Of a stretch of DNA of 40,449 nt, positions 24,225 through 32,221 are shown in pieces; position 1 is the stretch's first letter; each line of letters starts with the position of its first letter. Source of the stretch: Ruminiclostridium sp. (GTDB lineage: Bacteria; Bacillota; Clostridia; Oscillospirales; Ruminococcaceae); assembly GCA_017479645.1 (NCBI GenBank), contig JAFVBZ010000051.1:1-40449 (forward strand), given 5' to 3'. Position numbers and translations under genes: made by a program. The notes beneath the pieces are model-generated. The model saw only the letters and a list, made by a program, of their open reading frames with translations. It had not been told where the DNA came from and made no database searches.

Positions 24225-25817
24225 TCAAGCCTCTGTGGGAGTCTCGTCTGCGGCAGAAGCTGTAACGGGTGTGCCGAGGTAGTCGGGAAGCTTCATGCCG
24301 GCCTGGTCGAACATCTCACCGAGGGGAGGAACAGACTTGAAAAGTCCGCTGATAAAGTCGGCAGTTGAGTTCTTGCCGTCGCCGCCCTTTGAACCGCCGT
24401 CCCAGACAGTGACCTTGTCGATCTTGATGTTCTTGATAGCGTCCACCTGAATGCGGAGAAGGTCTTCCATCTTGTCCGCAAGTATCAGCTTTACTGCGTC
24501 GTCCGCGGTTCCGGCTGTATTTACGAGTTCGCGCATACCTTCCGCCTGCTTCTGGAGCATCTCGCGCATACCGTTTGCCTGTGCTTCCATTTTCGCGTAA
24601 ATAGCGTCCGCTTCACCCTTTGCCTTGCGGCGGATAACCTCAGCTTCCGCTTCCGCAGCGATCTGAGCCTGTTCCTTGGCTATCTGCGCCTTTACAATTA
24701 TATCAGCCTGCTGGGTCGCCATTTCAAGCTGTGCACGCTGCTGCTCCGCGAGTTTCTGTGCAGCGTACGCTTCTTCGCGTGCCTTTGCAGCCTGTACCGC
24801 TTCCGCTGCAGTAGCAAGTTTCAGCGCTTCCGCTTCCTTCTCGCGTCTCTGTGCGTCGGACTGCGCTATCGCGATCTTAGCCGAGTTTTCACCCTCTACC
24901 GCCTTTGCGTTAGCAGCCGCAACTTCGATACGCTGCTCGCGCAGAGCGTTCGCCTGTCCGATCTCACCGTCTCTGCCGGTCTGCGCGATAGCGATCTTCG
25001 CGTCATTTGCAGCCTTTGCGTCAGCCTCAGCCTCGCGGAATCTTCTCGATGCCTCGGACTGTGCTACCTCTACCTTTGCCGCGTTCTCACCGTCAATTGC
25101 ACTTGCATTTGCAGCTGCTACCTGGATACGCTGGTCACGGTTCGCGTTAGCTTCACCGATCGCACCGTCACGGTTCTTCTCTGCAACGGATTTCTTCGCG
25201 TCGTTGATAGCCTTTGCAGCCGCTTCCTTACCGAGAGCCTCGATATATCCGGACTCGTCGCGGATATCGGTTACGTTTACATTGATAAGACGGAGTCCGA
25301 TCTTGCGAAGCTCGATCTCAACGTTCTTGGAAACTGCGATAAGGAACTTGTCACGGTCTGTGTTGATCTCCTCGATCTCCATTGTAGCAATTACAAGACG
25401 GAGCTGACCGAAGATGATATCCTTTGCAAGCTCCTGGATCTGCTGCATCTTAAGTCCGAGCAGTCTTTCCGCTGCGTTCTGCATTACGCCGGGCTCTGTG
25501 GAGATGCCGACAGTAAAGCTCGAAGGTACGTCAACACGGATATTCTGCTTCGACAGCGCGTTGCGCAGATCGACGTTTATCGATATAGGCGTAAGATCCA
25601 TGTACTGGTACGACTGGATTATCGGCACGATGAATGCCGCGCCTCCGTGAATGCAGCGTGCGCTGCGTGCCTGACCGCTCTTGTCGCTGCCGACCTTACC
25701 GTAGATAACGAGTATCTTGTCAGACGGGCATTTGCGGTACCGGGAGAGTATCCCTCCGAACAGCGCGAACAGTATTATCACGCCGACCGCTATTGCAACA
25801 ATAATGATAGGATCCAT
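24225..25817 (-). CDS. floT: Flotillin (SPFH/band 7 protein)
   Basis: A 530-residue membrane scaffold protein. A hydrophobic N-terminal hairpin or helix (3-23) precedes the SPFH domain (about 28-190). A long Ala/Glu-rich coiled coil follows (about 195-430), then a C-terminal segment ending PTEA. Family knowledge: FloT with an NfeD partner organises functional membrane microdomains; in B. subtilis yuaF-yuaG are adjacent, as nfeD and floT are here. Residues 215-270 and 281-336 are a clear internal duplication of period 66 (for example QRIQVAAANASAIDGENAAK and QRIEVAAANAKAVEGENSAK). The ribosome binding site is AAAGGAGG. It is the last of three genes transcribed from the promoter near 27.24 kb. 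Confidence 0.93.
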   Translation of the reverse strand: MDPIIIVAIAVGVIILFALFGGILSRYRKCPSDKILVIYGKVGSDKSGQARSARCIHGGAAFIVPIIQSYQYMDLTPISINVDLRNALSKQNIRVDVPSSFTVGISTEPGVMQNAAERLLGLKMQQIQELAKDIIFGQLRLVIATMEIEEINTDRDKFLIAVSKNVEIELRKIGLRLINVNVTDIRDESGYIEALGKEAAAKAINDAKKSVAEKNRDGAIGEANANRDQRIQVAAANASAIDGENAAKVEVAQSEASRRFREAEADAKAANDAKIAIAQTGRDGEIGQANALREQRIEVAAANAKAVEGENSAKIAIAQSDAQRREKEAEALKLATAAEAVQAAKAREEAYAAQKLAEQQRAQLEMATQQADIIVKAQIAKEQAQIAAEAEAEVIRRKAKGEADAIYAKMEAQANGMREMLQKQAEGMRELVNTAGTADDAVKLILADKMEDLLRIQVDAIKNIKIDKVTVWDGGSKGGDGKNSTADFISGLFKSVPPLGEMFDQAGMKLPDYLGTPVTASAADETPTEA

Positions 25818-25876
25818 AGTGTTTTCCTCCTTTGGATTTTCCCTTATATCTGTGCAGCTTTCGCCGCATTTTACCG

Positions 25877-26437
25877 TTATTTGTTCTCTGTGATCTTTAC
25901 ATCGCCTATCGACATAAGGATCAAGCCGAATATGGCGAGCTTTTCGTTTATTACTTTTTTGAGATGCTCCTCAAACACTGCTTTTTCCGCATTCTCGTCG
26001 TATTCCTTCATAGCTTCCGTAAGTGCAGCCGAGACTGTCTCGCTGACGGTTTCCTCAATTGCTTCGTGAGACGAGCCGTGGAATGTCGGCGCAAATATCT
26101 GGAGCTTGTCTTCGGGGAAATATACCGTAAGCATAGCCGCAGCACGGTAACTTCTGCCGTTCTTTCCCTCCGCTTCATCGCAGAAGGCTTCTGTATGGAA
26201 CGGTACCTTCTTTATATAGAAGAACTTGCTACGCAGGGAATAAACATTCTCGCCGTAACTTGCCTTTCGCGGACTTATCGAGTAGGCTCCGTCCCGGTAC
26301 TGTATGCGGTAGCAGTCGGCGGTCCGTTCCTCAAGGTCATGCTCCTTCGGCAGAAATACTATGAGGCAGCCTACACCTCCGATAACCACCAGAGCTATAA
26401 ATCCCCAGAAAATATAGTCTATCATCTGAAGCTCCAT
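25877..26437 (-). CDS. Minimal SPFH-like membrane protein
   Basis: A 186-residue protein with one N-terminal transmembrane helix (about 5-29). Start 26437 has GGAGG six bases upstream. The rest resembles a lone SPFH/PHB domain: YRAAAMLTVYFPEDKLQIF, a helical DENAEKAVFEEHLKKVINEK and a closing LAIFGLILMSIGDVKITENK parallel the flotillin segment ending RKIGLRLINVNVTDI. No coiled coil follows. It lies between nfeD (13 bases) and floT (59 bases), so a role in the same complex is likely. The SPFH assignment is by eye and could be wrong; otherwise it is a hypothetical membrane protein. Confidence 0.65.
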   Translation of the reverse strand: MELQMIDYIFWGFIALVVIGGVGCLIVFLPKEHDLEERTADCYRIQYRDGAYSISPRKASYGENVYSLRSKFFYIKKVPFHTEAFCDEAEGKNGRSYRAAAMLTVYFPEDKLQIFAPTFHGSSHEAIEETVSETVSAALTEAMKEYDENAEKAVFEEHLKKVINEKLAIFGLILMSIGDVKITENK

Positions 26438-26450
26438 GCTTCGCCTCCGT

Positions 26451-27155
26451 TCACACCTTTTCGACAACAAGCACGTTGTCGCTTCTTATGTCAATAACTC
26501 TTATCTGTGTACCGTCCGGGAGCGTTTCGTTCCCGTCAGTCATAGCGTCGTATTCCACAAGTCTTTCGCCGCTTGTCACATTTACTTTGCCTTTGCCCAT
26601 GCCGTTCGCCGGGATCACGAGATAAACAGTGCCGTTCGCACCGAGAAGATTTCTTACATTAAGAGTGCCGTTCTGTGCGAGTTTCCGGGAAAGCTGCATC
26701 AGCTTTGCAACTCCGTACATTGCCGCAAGTCCGAGCACGAATCCGACTACGACAGCTATTATGGCTATTTTAGTGAGCGTGTATGTAACTATGCCCGCCC
26801 AGCCGAACACGCAGAGGAATGTGATTATTCCCTGCACCGTGAAGAAATTCAGCGTTCCCACATCGGACGGGTTGCTTCCGTCGCCGTAGTCGATGTCAGA
26901 GGCATCGGAGCCGTCGGAACTGTCGAAGTCTCCGCCGCTCATATCTCCGTCTGCACCGCCGGCGTCGAAGTCCATATCTCCTCCGCCGTCAAATCCGGAA
27001 GTGTCGCTCGGGTTAACGCCCGCGCCGCTGTGTCCGAATCCGAGGATAAGCATTATCGTCTGTATCAGCAGTATCAGTGTCGCCGGTATTGCTACGCAGT
27101 ACATTATCTGCTCGAACAGCTCCAGTGTATTCCACCAGTTATTGAACCATTCCAT
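26451..27155 (-). CDS. NfeD-like membrane protein
   Basis: A 234-residue protein. Start 27155 (MEWFNNWW) has GAAAGGAAG upstream. It has a transmembrane helix at about 15-38, then an Asp/Gly/Ser-rich acidic loop of about 55 residues (FDGGGDMDFDAGGADGD and following). Two close helices come next (about 105-127 and 130-150), then a C-terminal OB-fold NfeD domain (LLGANGTVYLVIPANGMGKG to VLVVEKV). No ClpP-like protease domain is present, so it is the short YuaF type that works with flotillin. The acidic loop is unusual. First gene of nfeD, SPFH-like, floT. Confidence 0.87.
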   Translation of the reverse strand: MEWFNNWWNTLELFEQIMYCVAIPATLILLIQTIMLILGFGHSGAGVNPSDTSGFDGGGDMDFDAGGADGDMSGGDFDSSDGSDASDIDYGDGSNPSDVGTLNFFTVQGIITFLCVFGWAGIVTYTLTKIAIIAVVVGFVLGLAAMYGVAKLMQLSRKLAQNGTLNVRNLLGANGTVYLVIPANGMGKGKVNVTSGERLVEYDAMTDGNETLPDGTQIRVIDIRSDNVLVVEKV

Positions 27156-27217
27156 ATAAACACTTCCTTTCACGAAAATGAACGCATGGAACAATTGTGT
27201 AAATGTAATTTACTATA

Positions 27218-27245
27218 ATTATACCACATTTTCGCCCGGTGTCAA
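27218..27245 (-). promoter_or_regulatory. Promoter of nfeD-flotillin operon
   Basis: On the minus strand TTGACA (27240-27245), 16 bases, TATAAT (27218-27223) with TGG before it: near-perfect consensus. Confidence 0.85.
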
Positions 27246-27256
27246 TAATTAATCGA

Positions 27257-27274
27257 ACGATTTTTCAAAATCGT
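27257..27274. promoter_or_regulatory. Inverted repeat between divergent promoters
   Basis: ACGATTTT-tc-AAAATCGT, a perfect 8+8 palindrome 12 bases upstream of the nfeD -35 and about 70 bases upstream of the ybjQ -35. It is a possible operator for the nearby XRE regulator; this is inference from position only. Confidence 0.4.
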
Positions 27275-27342
27275 GATACTGCACAACACCGCTCTGCGAA
27301 ATTTAGCAATATGCCGAAAATGAAAAAATGCAGGGAAAACTA

Positions 27343-27371
27343 TTGATTTTTTGGTATTTATGTGATAAAAT
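27343..27371 (+). promoter_or_regulatory. Promoter of ybjQ-XRE
   Basis: TTGATT (27343-27348), 17 bases, TAAAAT (27366-27371). Confidence 0.65.
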
Positions 27372-27430
27372 CGTAAGTAAATAAGATTTACCTATTGTAA
27401 ATGAGTTTCAGACCGTGAAAGGAGTTTACT

Positions 27431-27745
27431 ATGCTTCTCGTAACTACAGAATTTATTGCAGGCGCGAATATCCAGATGCTCGGGCTTGTAAAGGGCAGCA
27501 CGATACAGACTGTGAATGCTATCCGCGATTTCGGTGCAAGCCTCAAGACTATCGTAGGCGGTGAGCTCAAGAACTACACCGAGATGATGGACACAGCCCG
27601 TGCGATAGCAACTGACCGCATGGTACAGGAAGCGGGAATGATGGGAGCTGACGCGATAGTAGGCGTGAGATACACCACTTCCGCGGTAATGGCGAGTGCG
27701 GCGGAGATAATGGCTTACGGAACTGCGGTAAGGATAGTAAAGTGA
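27431..27745 (+). CDS. YbjQ/UPF0145 family protein
   Basis: A 104-residue protein of the YbjQ (putative heavy-metal-binding, UPF0145) family, which forms pentameric beta-rich assemblies of unknown function. Family signatures are GLVKGSTIQTVNAIRDFGASLK, then MMDTARAIATDRMVQEA and ADAIVGVRYTTSAVM. Ribosome binding site GAAAGGAG. It is transcribed with the XRE gene 41 bases downstream. Confidence 0.9.
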   Translation: MLLVTTEFIAGANIQMLGLVKGSTIQTVNAIRDFGASLKTIVGGELKNYTEMMDTARAIATDRMVQEAGMMGADAIVGVRYTTSAVMASAAEIMAYGTAVRIVK

Positions 27746-27786
27746 CAAACCGCACGGTATTATAATACAGAAAGGAGACAGCGCCT

Positions 27787-28314
27787 ATGGATCCCGCGGA
27801 ACTCGGTAAAAGAATAAAGGAAGCCCGGCTTGCAAGGAAGATGACGCAGGCGGACGTAGTAGGTGATTTCATCACCAGAAATATGCTGAGCCAGATAGAG
27901 AGCGGTACGGCGAACCCGTCCGTGAAAACGCTCACTTATCTTGCGAAGGTATTGCAGCTCCCGGTGAACTATCTGCTTCCGGACGAGCTGGAGACATTTG
28001 ATGACAGCGAAAATGCCGCGGTCAAGGATCTCGACGCGCTTATCCGTATGAAGAGTGCTTTCAACCGCGGTGACTATGCTCTTGCGGCTGAACTTGCAAT
28101 GCCGTTCACGGAGAGCGGTAACATCGTGTATGATGAAGCATGCTCGGTGGCGGCGATGTCATATCTCGAACTCGCAAAAGCGGAGAGCGAGCCGAAAAAG
28201 GCGATAGAGCTTGCCCGGAATGCCGAGAAGTTCTCCGGACTGGGCATCTTCGCCAAGCGTGACGTCCGCGCGTCGGCTGTACTGCTTATCAGCGAATTGG
28301 CAGAGAGACTTTGA
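27787..28314 (+). CDS. XRE-family regulator with C-terminal helical repeats
   Basis: A 175-residue protein. Residues 5-60 are a Cro/CI-type helix-turn-helix (LGKRIKEARLARKMTQADVV, then NMLSQIESGTANPSVKTL). Residues 80-175 look like TPR-like helices (FNRGDYALAAELAMPF, AMSYLELAKAESEPKKAIEL). It resembles peptide- or ligand-sensing XRE regulators in shortened form. Ribosome binding site AAAGGAGA. Likely targets are its own promoter or the divergent nfeD operon. Its TGA stop overlaps a family 2 repeat. Confidence 0.85.
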   Translation: MDPAELGKRIKEARLARKMTQADVVGDFITRNMLSQIESGTANPSVKTLTYLAKVLQLPVNYLLPDELETFDDSENAAVKDLDALIRMKSAFNRGDYALAAELAMPFTESGNIVYDEACSVAAMSYLELAKAESEPKKAIELARNAEKFSGLGIFAKRDVRASAVLLISELAERL

Positions 28315-28480
28315 GAGAGATTTTGAGAGAATTTGAGATTTCAGAGAGGGGGCTCTGCCCCCCAACCCCCCGCAATGTCTGTCGGTCAGCCCCTCTGTCA
28401 CCTAACGGTGACACCTCCCCGTTTGCGGGGAGATTACCCTTTAAAAAAGGGGTCTTAACCCCCTAAACTAATGCGCCGCA
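28315..28480 (+). repeat. Gene-end repeat family 2, copy at XRE gene
   Basis: Begins TGAGAGAGATTTTGAGAG including the stop, then hairpin GGGGGGCtctGCCCCCC, the 43-base module 28378-28420 shared with 18007-18049, and hairpin CCCCgtttgcGGGG. The 130 bases after it, up to the terminator, hold nothing I can assign. Confidence 0.8.
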
Positions 28481-28611
28481 CAAGTGAAGTTTTATCTCAC
28501 ATCTTGCACAGGCGGCGACTCATTGACCGCTTTCAGACTATTTCATAGTTTTGATTCTACTATTCTGTATTCATCAATGGGGAGACAGATTCCGGAGTTT
28601 TGGTTCAAAAA

Positions 28612-28647
28612 AGACTGCTGAAAACTTATGCTTTCAGCAGTCTTTAT
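28612..28647 (+). terminator. Intrinsic terminator of ybjQ-XRE transcript
   Basis: AGACTGCTGAAA/TTTCAGCAGTCT stem identical to the one at 18134, different loop, then TTTATTT. It is about 300 bases past the XRE stop. Confidence 0.85.
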
Positions 28648-28666
28648 TTATTTCATAAGGTCTTTC

Positions 28667-28866
28667 TTATTTTCTGAATGGAGTCTTCGCCAACCCCACT
28701 GCGTTTCAGCCGATACCCGCCCATAGCTGTGCGCTCTGAAATACTGCATTAATTTAGGGTGTCCAGCACCCTTTTTTAAAGGGGGCTGGCGGGGTCCGGG
28801 GCAGCGCCCCGTCTCCAAAATCTCTCAAAATCTCTTAAAGTCTCTAAAAAGTCTCAACAAAATCTC
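28667..28866 (-). repeat. Gene-end repeat family 2, right arm of inverted pair
   Basis: Starts at the TGA of the rubrerythrin gene (GAGATTTTGTTGAGAC, then GAGATTTTGAGAGATTTT) and continues as a near copy, in reverse orientation, of 23790-23963. Confidence 0.85.
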
Positions 28867-29397
28867 TCAGACCGCTCTCTCGAAATACTCTTGCGGCTTC
28901 TTGCAGACGGGGCAGAACTCCGGCGCTTCCTTGCCGCAATGGAGGTGACCGCAGTTCCGACATCTCCACACGATCTCGCCGTCCTCGCTGAACACCTTGC
29001 CGCTGTCGATAAGCTCGATAAGACGGCGGTAGCGCGCTTCGTGCTCCTTTTCGATATTGCCGACCTGCTCAAAAAGCGAGGCGATATTGTCAAAGCCTTC
29101 CTCCCGCGCTACCTGCGCAAATCCCGCATACATATCCGTCCACTCGTAATGCTCGCCGCCCGCCGCGTTTTCAAGCGCCGCTTTCGTGTTCGCAGGAATA
29201 CCCTCGCTTATAAGCGACAGCCACAGCTCCGCATGCGCCCGCTCGTTGTCTGCTGTCATATCGAAAATGTCCGCTATCTCGCGGTTTCCCTCTTTACGCG
29301 CGATCTCACCGTATATGTTGTATTTCGTCCGCGCCTGCGCCTCCCCGGCAACCGCCGTTTTCAGATTCTCCAGCGTCCTTGAACCGTCTAACTGCAT
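28867..29397 (-). CDS. rbr: Rubrerythrin
   Basis: A 176-residue peroxide-scavenging diiron protein. The four-helix ferritin-like domain carries GEAQARTKY (Glu19), DNERAHAE (Glu52), AREEGFD (Glu99 or 100) and EKEHEARY (Glu117, His119) as diiron ligands. The C-terminal rubredoxin-like domain has Cys146-x2-Cys149 and Cys162-x2-Cys165. It reduces hydrogen peroxide in the cytoplasm of anaerobes. Start 29397 ([12 protein letters not shown]) is the family start with AGAGG upstream; the ORF extends further but without support. A TGTATAAT (minus strand, near 29450) may be its -10. Confidence 0.95.
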   Translation of the reverse strand: MQLDGSRTLENLKTAVAGEAQARTKYNIYGEIARKEGNREIADIFDMTADNERAHAELWLSLISEGIPANTKAALENAAGGEHYEWTDMYAGFAQVAREEGFDNIASLFEQVGNIEKEHEARYRRLIELIDSGKVFSEDGEIVWRCRNCGHLHCGKEAPEFCPVCKKPQEYFERAV

Positions 29398-29450
29398 AAT
29401 ATCAGCCTCTTTCCTTTGTTTTGGTGATATTATGTGCATCTTGAGACGGA

Positions 29451-29999
29451 TTATACATGGAAAGTCTCTGAATATCCGTTTATTGCGGGGATAAGGCACA
29501 CTGCGGTAAGTACAGCAAGTGGAATAAGCCATAGGAATGATCTGCCAGTAAAAAGCTTGTTCGGCATAGCAAGAAACTCCGCATAGTGCTTCCTTTTTAT
29601 TAGTATGATATGAATTATCGCTCCGATAAGTATCAGAAATGAAACTCCGCCACATATCACACAGAAAATCTCCCGCGGTATCCGGGACAATCCGCTGAAC
29701 GCCCAGCCGGACGGCGGGTTCAGCTCATCATAAATAATACCGGCTGCACAGGCGGCAAGCGGTATTCCGACAGTGATCGGCATAGCTTTCAGCCGCTTGA
29801 ACCTCGTTTCGGTACAGATCCCGATAAATCCCGCAAGTATCGGCAGCCAGACCCCCGCAAATAAAGTTATCGCAAAAAAGCTAACATGATCGAAAGCGCT
29901 GTCGGGCGGACTGCTTATAAATATCAGTAATTCAAGAAGCGCCGTTATCGCTTCCGCGATTGTGGCAGCTATAAACAACGGTTTTATTCTTTTATTCAT
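29451..29999 (-). CDS. Integral membrane protein, function unknown
   Basis: A 182-residue protein with about five hydrophobic segments (7-29, 39-62, 73-90, 112-133 and 155-172). No motif is recognised. Start 29999 (ATG) lacks a good ribosome binding site; a TTG at 30014 is an alternative. It begins only 16 bases beyond the acpP terminator, so either it is read through or transcription begins from TATAAT on the minus strand near 30049-30054, inside the acpP 3' region. It precedes rbr by 53 bases. Confidence 0.65.
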   Translation of the reverse strand: MNKRIKPLFIAATIAEAITALLELLIFISSPPDSAFDHVSFFAITLFAGVWLPILAGFIGICTETRFKRLKAMPITVGIPLAACAAGIIYDELNPPSGWAFSGLSRIPREIFCVICGGVSFLILIGAIIHIILIKRKHYAEFLAMPNKLFTGRSFLWLIPLAVLTAVCLIPAINGYSETFHV

Positions 30000-30014
30000 T
30001 TTTCTGTTGATCAA

Positions 30015-30041
30015 ACAAAAACCCCGCCGTTGCCGGCGGGG
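30015..30041 (-). terminator. Intrinsic terminator after acpP
   Basis: CCCCGCCG-gcaa-CGGCGGGG followed by TTTTTG on the minus strand; a very stable hairpin. Confidence 0.9.
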
Positions 30042-30060
30042 TATTCTTCCATTATATAAA

Positions 30061-30294
30061 TCAGCCCTCTGTGTTCTCCTCGATGTACTTTACTACATCG
30101 CCGACAGTCTTTATGTTCTCGACCTGATCGTCAGGGATCTCAAGATCAAACTCGTCCTCAAAGCTCATAACGAGATCAACGATATCGAGAGAATCTGCAC
30201 CGAGATCGTCCTGAATGTTAGCGTTAAGAGTTACCTTATCCTCATCAACATCGAGCTGGTCAACGATAATGCTCTTTACCTTGTCAAAAATCAT
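30061..30294 (-). CDS. acpP: Acyl carrier protein
   Basis: A 77-residue acidic carrier of growing acyl chains. Phosphopantetheine attaches at Ser35 in GADSLD. Start 30294 ([16 protein letters not shown]) has GGAGG seven bases upstream. It has its own promoter and terminator, so it is transcribed separately from the acc/fab genes ahead of it. In many Clostridia acpP lies between fabH and fabK; here it is at the far end of the cluster. Confidence 0.96.
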   Translation of the reverse strand: MIFDKVKSIIVDQLDVDEDKVTLNANIQDDLGADSLDIVDLVMSFEDEFDLEIPDDQVENIKTVGDVVKYIEENTEG

Positions 30295-30330
30295 AATATA
30301 GCCTCCGTTTATTTTTATTACTGTATCACC

Positions 30331-30359
30331 ATTATAAATGATAGTATTCAAAAAATCAA
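30331..30359 (-). promoter_or_regulatory. Promoter of acpP
   Basis: On the minus strand TTGATT (30354-30359), 17 bases, TATAAT (30331-30336). Confidence 0.75.
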
Positions 30360-30377
30360 TAGCTTTTTTTATTTTTT

Positions 30378-30409
30378 AAAAAATTGGCAATTTTTAACAA
30401 ACGATTGCC
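30378..30409 (-). terminator. Terminator after accA
   Basis: GGCAAT/ATTGCC six-base stem with a 12-base loop, then AATTTTTT on the minus strand. Weak stem but good T-tract. Confidence 0.6.
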
Positions 30410-30441
30410 TTATATTTAAGCATTTTGCCGAATGCACTGTC

Positions 30442-31248
30442 TCACTCTTCCGCGAAAACGCCTATTTTACGGAACTTGTCATATCTGCGGGCAAGAAGTG
30501 TTTCGGTATCGAGTGCCTTTAACCGCGGTATCGCATCGGCAAGGTAATCGCCGATACTCTCCGCTGTAAGATCGGGCGCGGTCTGCGCACCGCCGTCCGG
30601 CTCATCTATGATATGCTCGCATACGCCGAAGCGGACAAGATCTTCCGCGGTTATCTTCATAAGCTCTGCCGCTTCCGATTCACGGGAAGCGTCCTTCCAG
30701 AGTATGGAAGCGAATCCTCTCGGGGAAATGACCGAGTAGAGCGCATTCTCAAGCATCGCCAGCTCGTCGCATACCGCAAGGGCAAGTGCTCCGCCGCTTC
30801 CGCCCTCTCCGAGAACAATGGAGATTATCGGTGTGCGCAGGGTCATAAATTCCATAAGGTTACGGGCGATAGCTTCACCCTGTCCGCGCTTCTCTGCTTC
30901 AATGCCGCAGAATGCGCCGGGCGTGTCAACAAGGCATATCACCGGTCTGTGGAACTTTTCCGCCTGCTTTGCAAGACGGAGCGCCTTGCGGTAACCCTCC
31001 GGGTGCGGCATTGAGAAGTTGGACTGCTTGTTTTCTTCGAGGTTGCGTCCCTTTACCTGTGCAAGCACGGTAACAGGCTTTCCCGCAAACATACCCACAC
31101 CGCCGATTATCGCGGCATCGTCTCCGAAATGCCTGTCTCCATGGAGCTCAAGGAAGTTCGTGAAAAGCGCGGGGATATAATCCCTTACCGTGGGTCTGCC
31201 CTTTTCGCGGATAAGCGCGAGTCTTTGTGTAGCCGTAAGATCGCTCAT
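30442..31248 (-). CDS. accA: Acetyl-CoA carboxylase carboxyltransferase subunit alpha
   Basis: A 268-residue carboxyltransferase alpha subunit, crotonase fold. It has [16 protein letters not shown] and the acyl-CoA carboxylase block [26 protein letters not shown], then [15 protein letters not shown]. With AccD it moves CO2 from biotin to acetyl-CoA, giving malonyl-CoA. ATGA overlap with accD suggests translational coupling. Confidence 0.96.
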   Translation of the reverse strand: MSDLTATQRLALIREKGRPTVRDYIPALFTNFLELHGDRHFGDDAAIIGGVGMFAGKPVTVLAQVKGRNLEENKQSNFSMPHPEGYRKALRLAKQAEKFHRPVICLVDTPGAFCGIEAEKRGQGEAIARNLMEFMTLRTPIISIVLGEGGSGGALALAVCDELAMLENALYSVISPRGFASILWKDASRESEAAELMKITAEDLVRFGVCEHIIDEPDGGAQTAPDLTAESIGDYLADAIPRLKALDTETLLARRYDKFRKIGVFAEE

Positions 31249-32159
31249 GCTCCCGCACCTCCCTTGTATTCTTCCGCCCGGGTGTAGTTGTGGGTGCGGA
31301 AGATCTTTGAAAGCGTCGGGCGAAGATATTTCCTCTCGACGATCATATCAACGAATCCGTTCTCAAGCATAAACTCTGCGGACTGGAAATCATCCGGAAG
31401 CTTCTGCTTTATGGTGCCTTCTATGACGCGTCTTCCGGCAAATCCGATAAGCACTTTCGGCTCGGCGATTATGATGTCGCCGAGGCTTGCGAACGAAGCG
31501 GTCACGCCGCCGGTAGTGGGGTCTGTCATTACGGTGACGTAGAGCTGACCTGCTTCACTGTGGCGTGCGATAGCTCCGGAAGTCTTTGCCATCTGCATGA
31601 GGGATATGATGCCCTCCTGCATTCTCGCTCCTCCCGACGCTGTAAAAAGCACTACCGGCAGCTTATGCTCTGTGGCGTACTCGAATGCGCGGGTGATCTT
31701 CTCGCCCACTACGCTGCCCATGCTCGCCATCATGAAGTTACTGTCCATAATGCCGATGACCGCGTTGTACTTGTGTATCTTGCAGGTGCCGGTTATGACA
31801 GCCTCTTTCATGCCGCAGCTTGCCTGAAGCTCCGCGATCTTGTCCTCGTAGCCGGGGAACTCGATAGGATTGAGCGATGCGAGACCCGGATCGAGCTCGA
31901 CGAACGTTCCCTTGTCAACGGTCATTTCAAGCCTTTCGCGGTAGCCTATGCGTGCATGGTAATTGCAGGAGGAACAGACCGACTTATTGCGCTCGAAATC
32001 GTCTCTGTAAACAACTGTGCCGCATCTCGGACACTTGAAAAGCAGCCCCTTGGGTATTTCAACACCCGCTGCGGGCTTTTTTGTTTTTGCATCGGTCTTG
32101 GGTTTGGTATCAGCCTTTGACCTGTCTTTCACGACTTTGAAAAGATCTTCCAGAGCCAT
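31245..32159 (-). CDS. accD: Acetyl-CoA carboxylase carboxyltransferase subunit beta
   Basis: A 304-residue partner of AccA. Start 32159 ([10 protein letters not shown]) has AGAGGTGAT upstream; an upstream GTG is part of that site. The N-terminal zinc ribbon has Cys43-x2-Cys46 and Cys62-x2-Cys65. The carboxyltransferase core includes [22 protein letters not shown] and [16 protein letters not shown]. The Lys/Ala/Pro-rich stretch before the zinc ribbon (about 10-36) is a flexible N-terminal extension. Confidence 0.96.
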   Translation of the reverse strand: MALEDLFKVVKDRSKADTKPKTDAKTKKPAAGVEIPKGLLFKCPRCGTVVYRDDFERNKSVCSSCNYHARIGYRERLEMTVDKGTFVELDPGLASLNPIEFPGYEDKIAELQASCGMKEAVITGTCKIHKYNAVIGIMDSNFMMASMGSVVGEKITRAFEYATEHKLPVVLFTASGGARMQEGIISLMQMAKTSGAIARHSEAGQLYVTVMTDPTTGGVTASFASLGDIIIAEPKVLIGFAGRRVIEGTIKQKLPDDFQSAEFMLENGFVDMIVERKYLRPTLSKIFRTHNYTRAEEYKGGAGA

Positions 32160-32221
32160 GCTTTTTATCACCTCTGAATACTGCCTGTGCCTGCTTTACG
32201 CGGACAGGTGGTTGTCGGTTG

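Noticed and set aside
23790-28866. Composite transposon or genomic island
   Set aside because: Inverted repeats flank the block, but there is no transposase or integrase, and other copies of the same repeat occur singly at gene ends.
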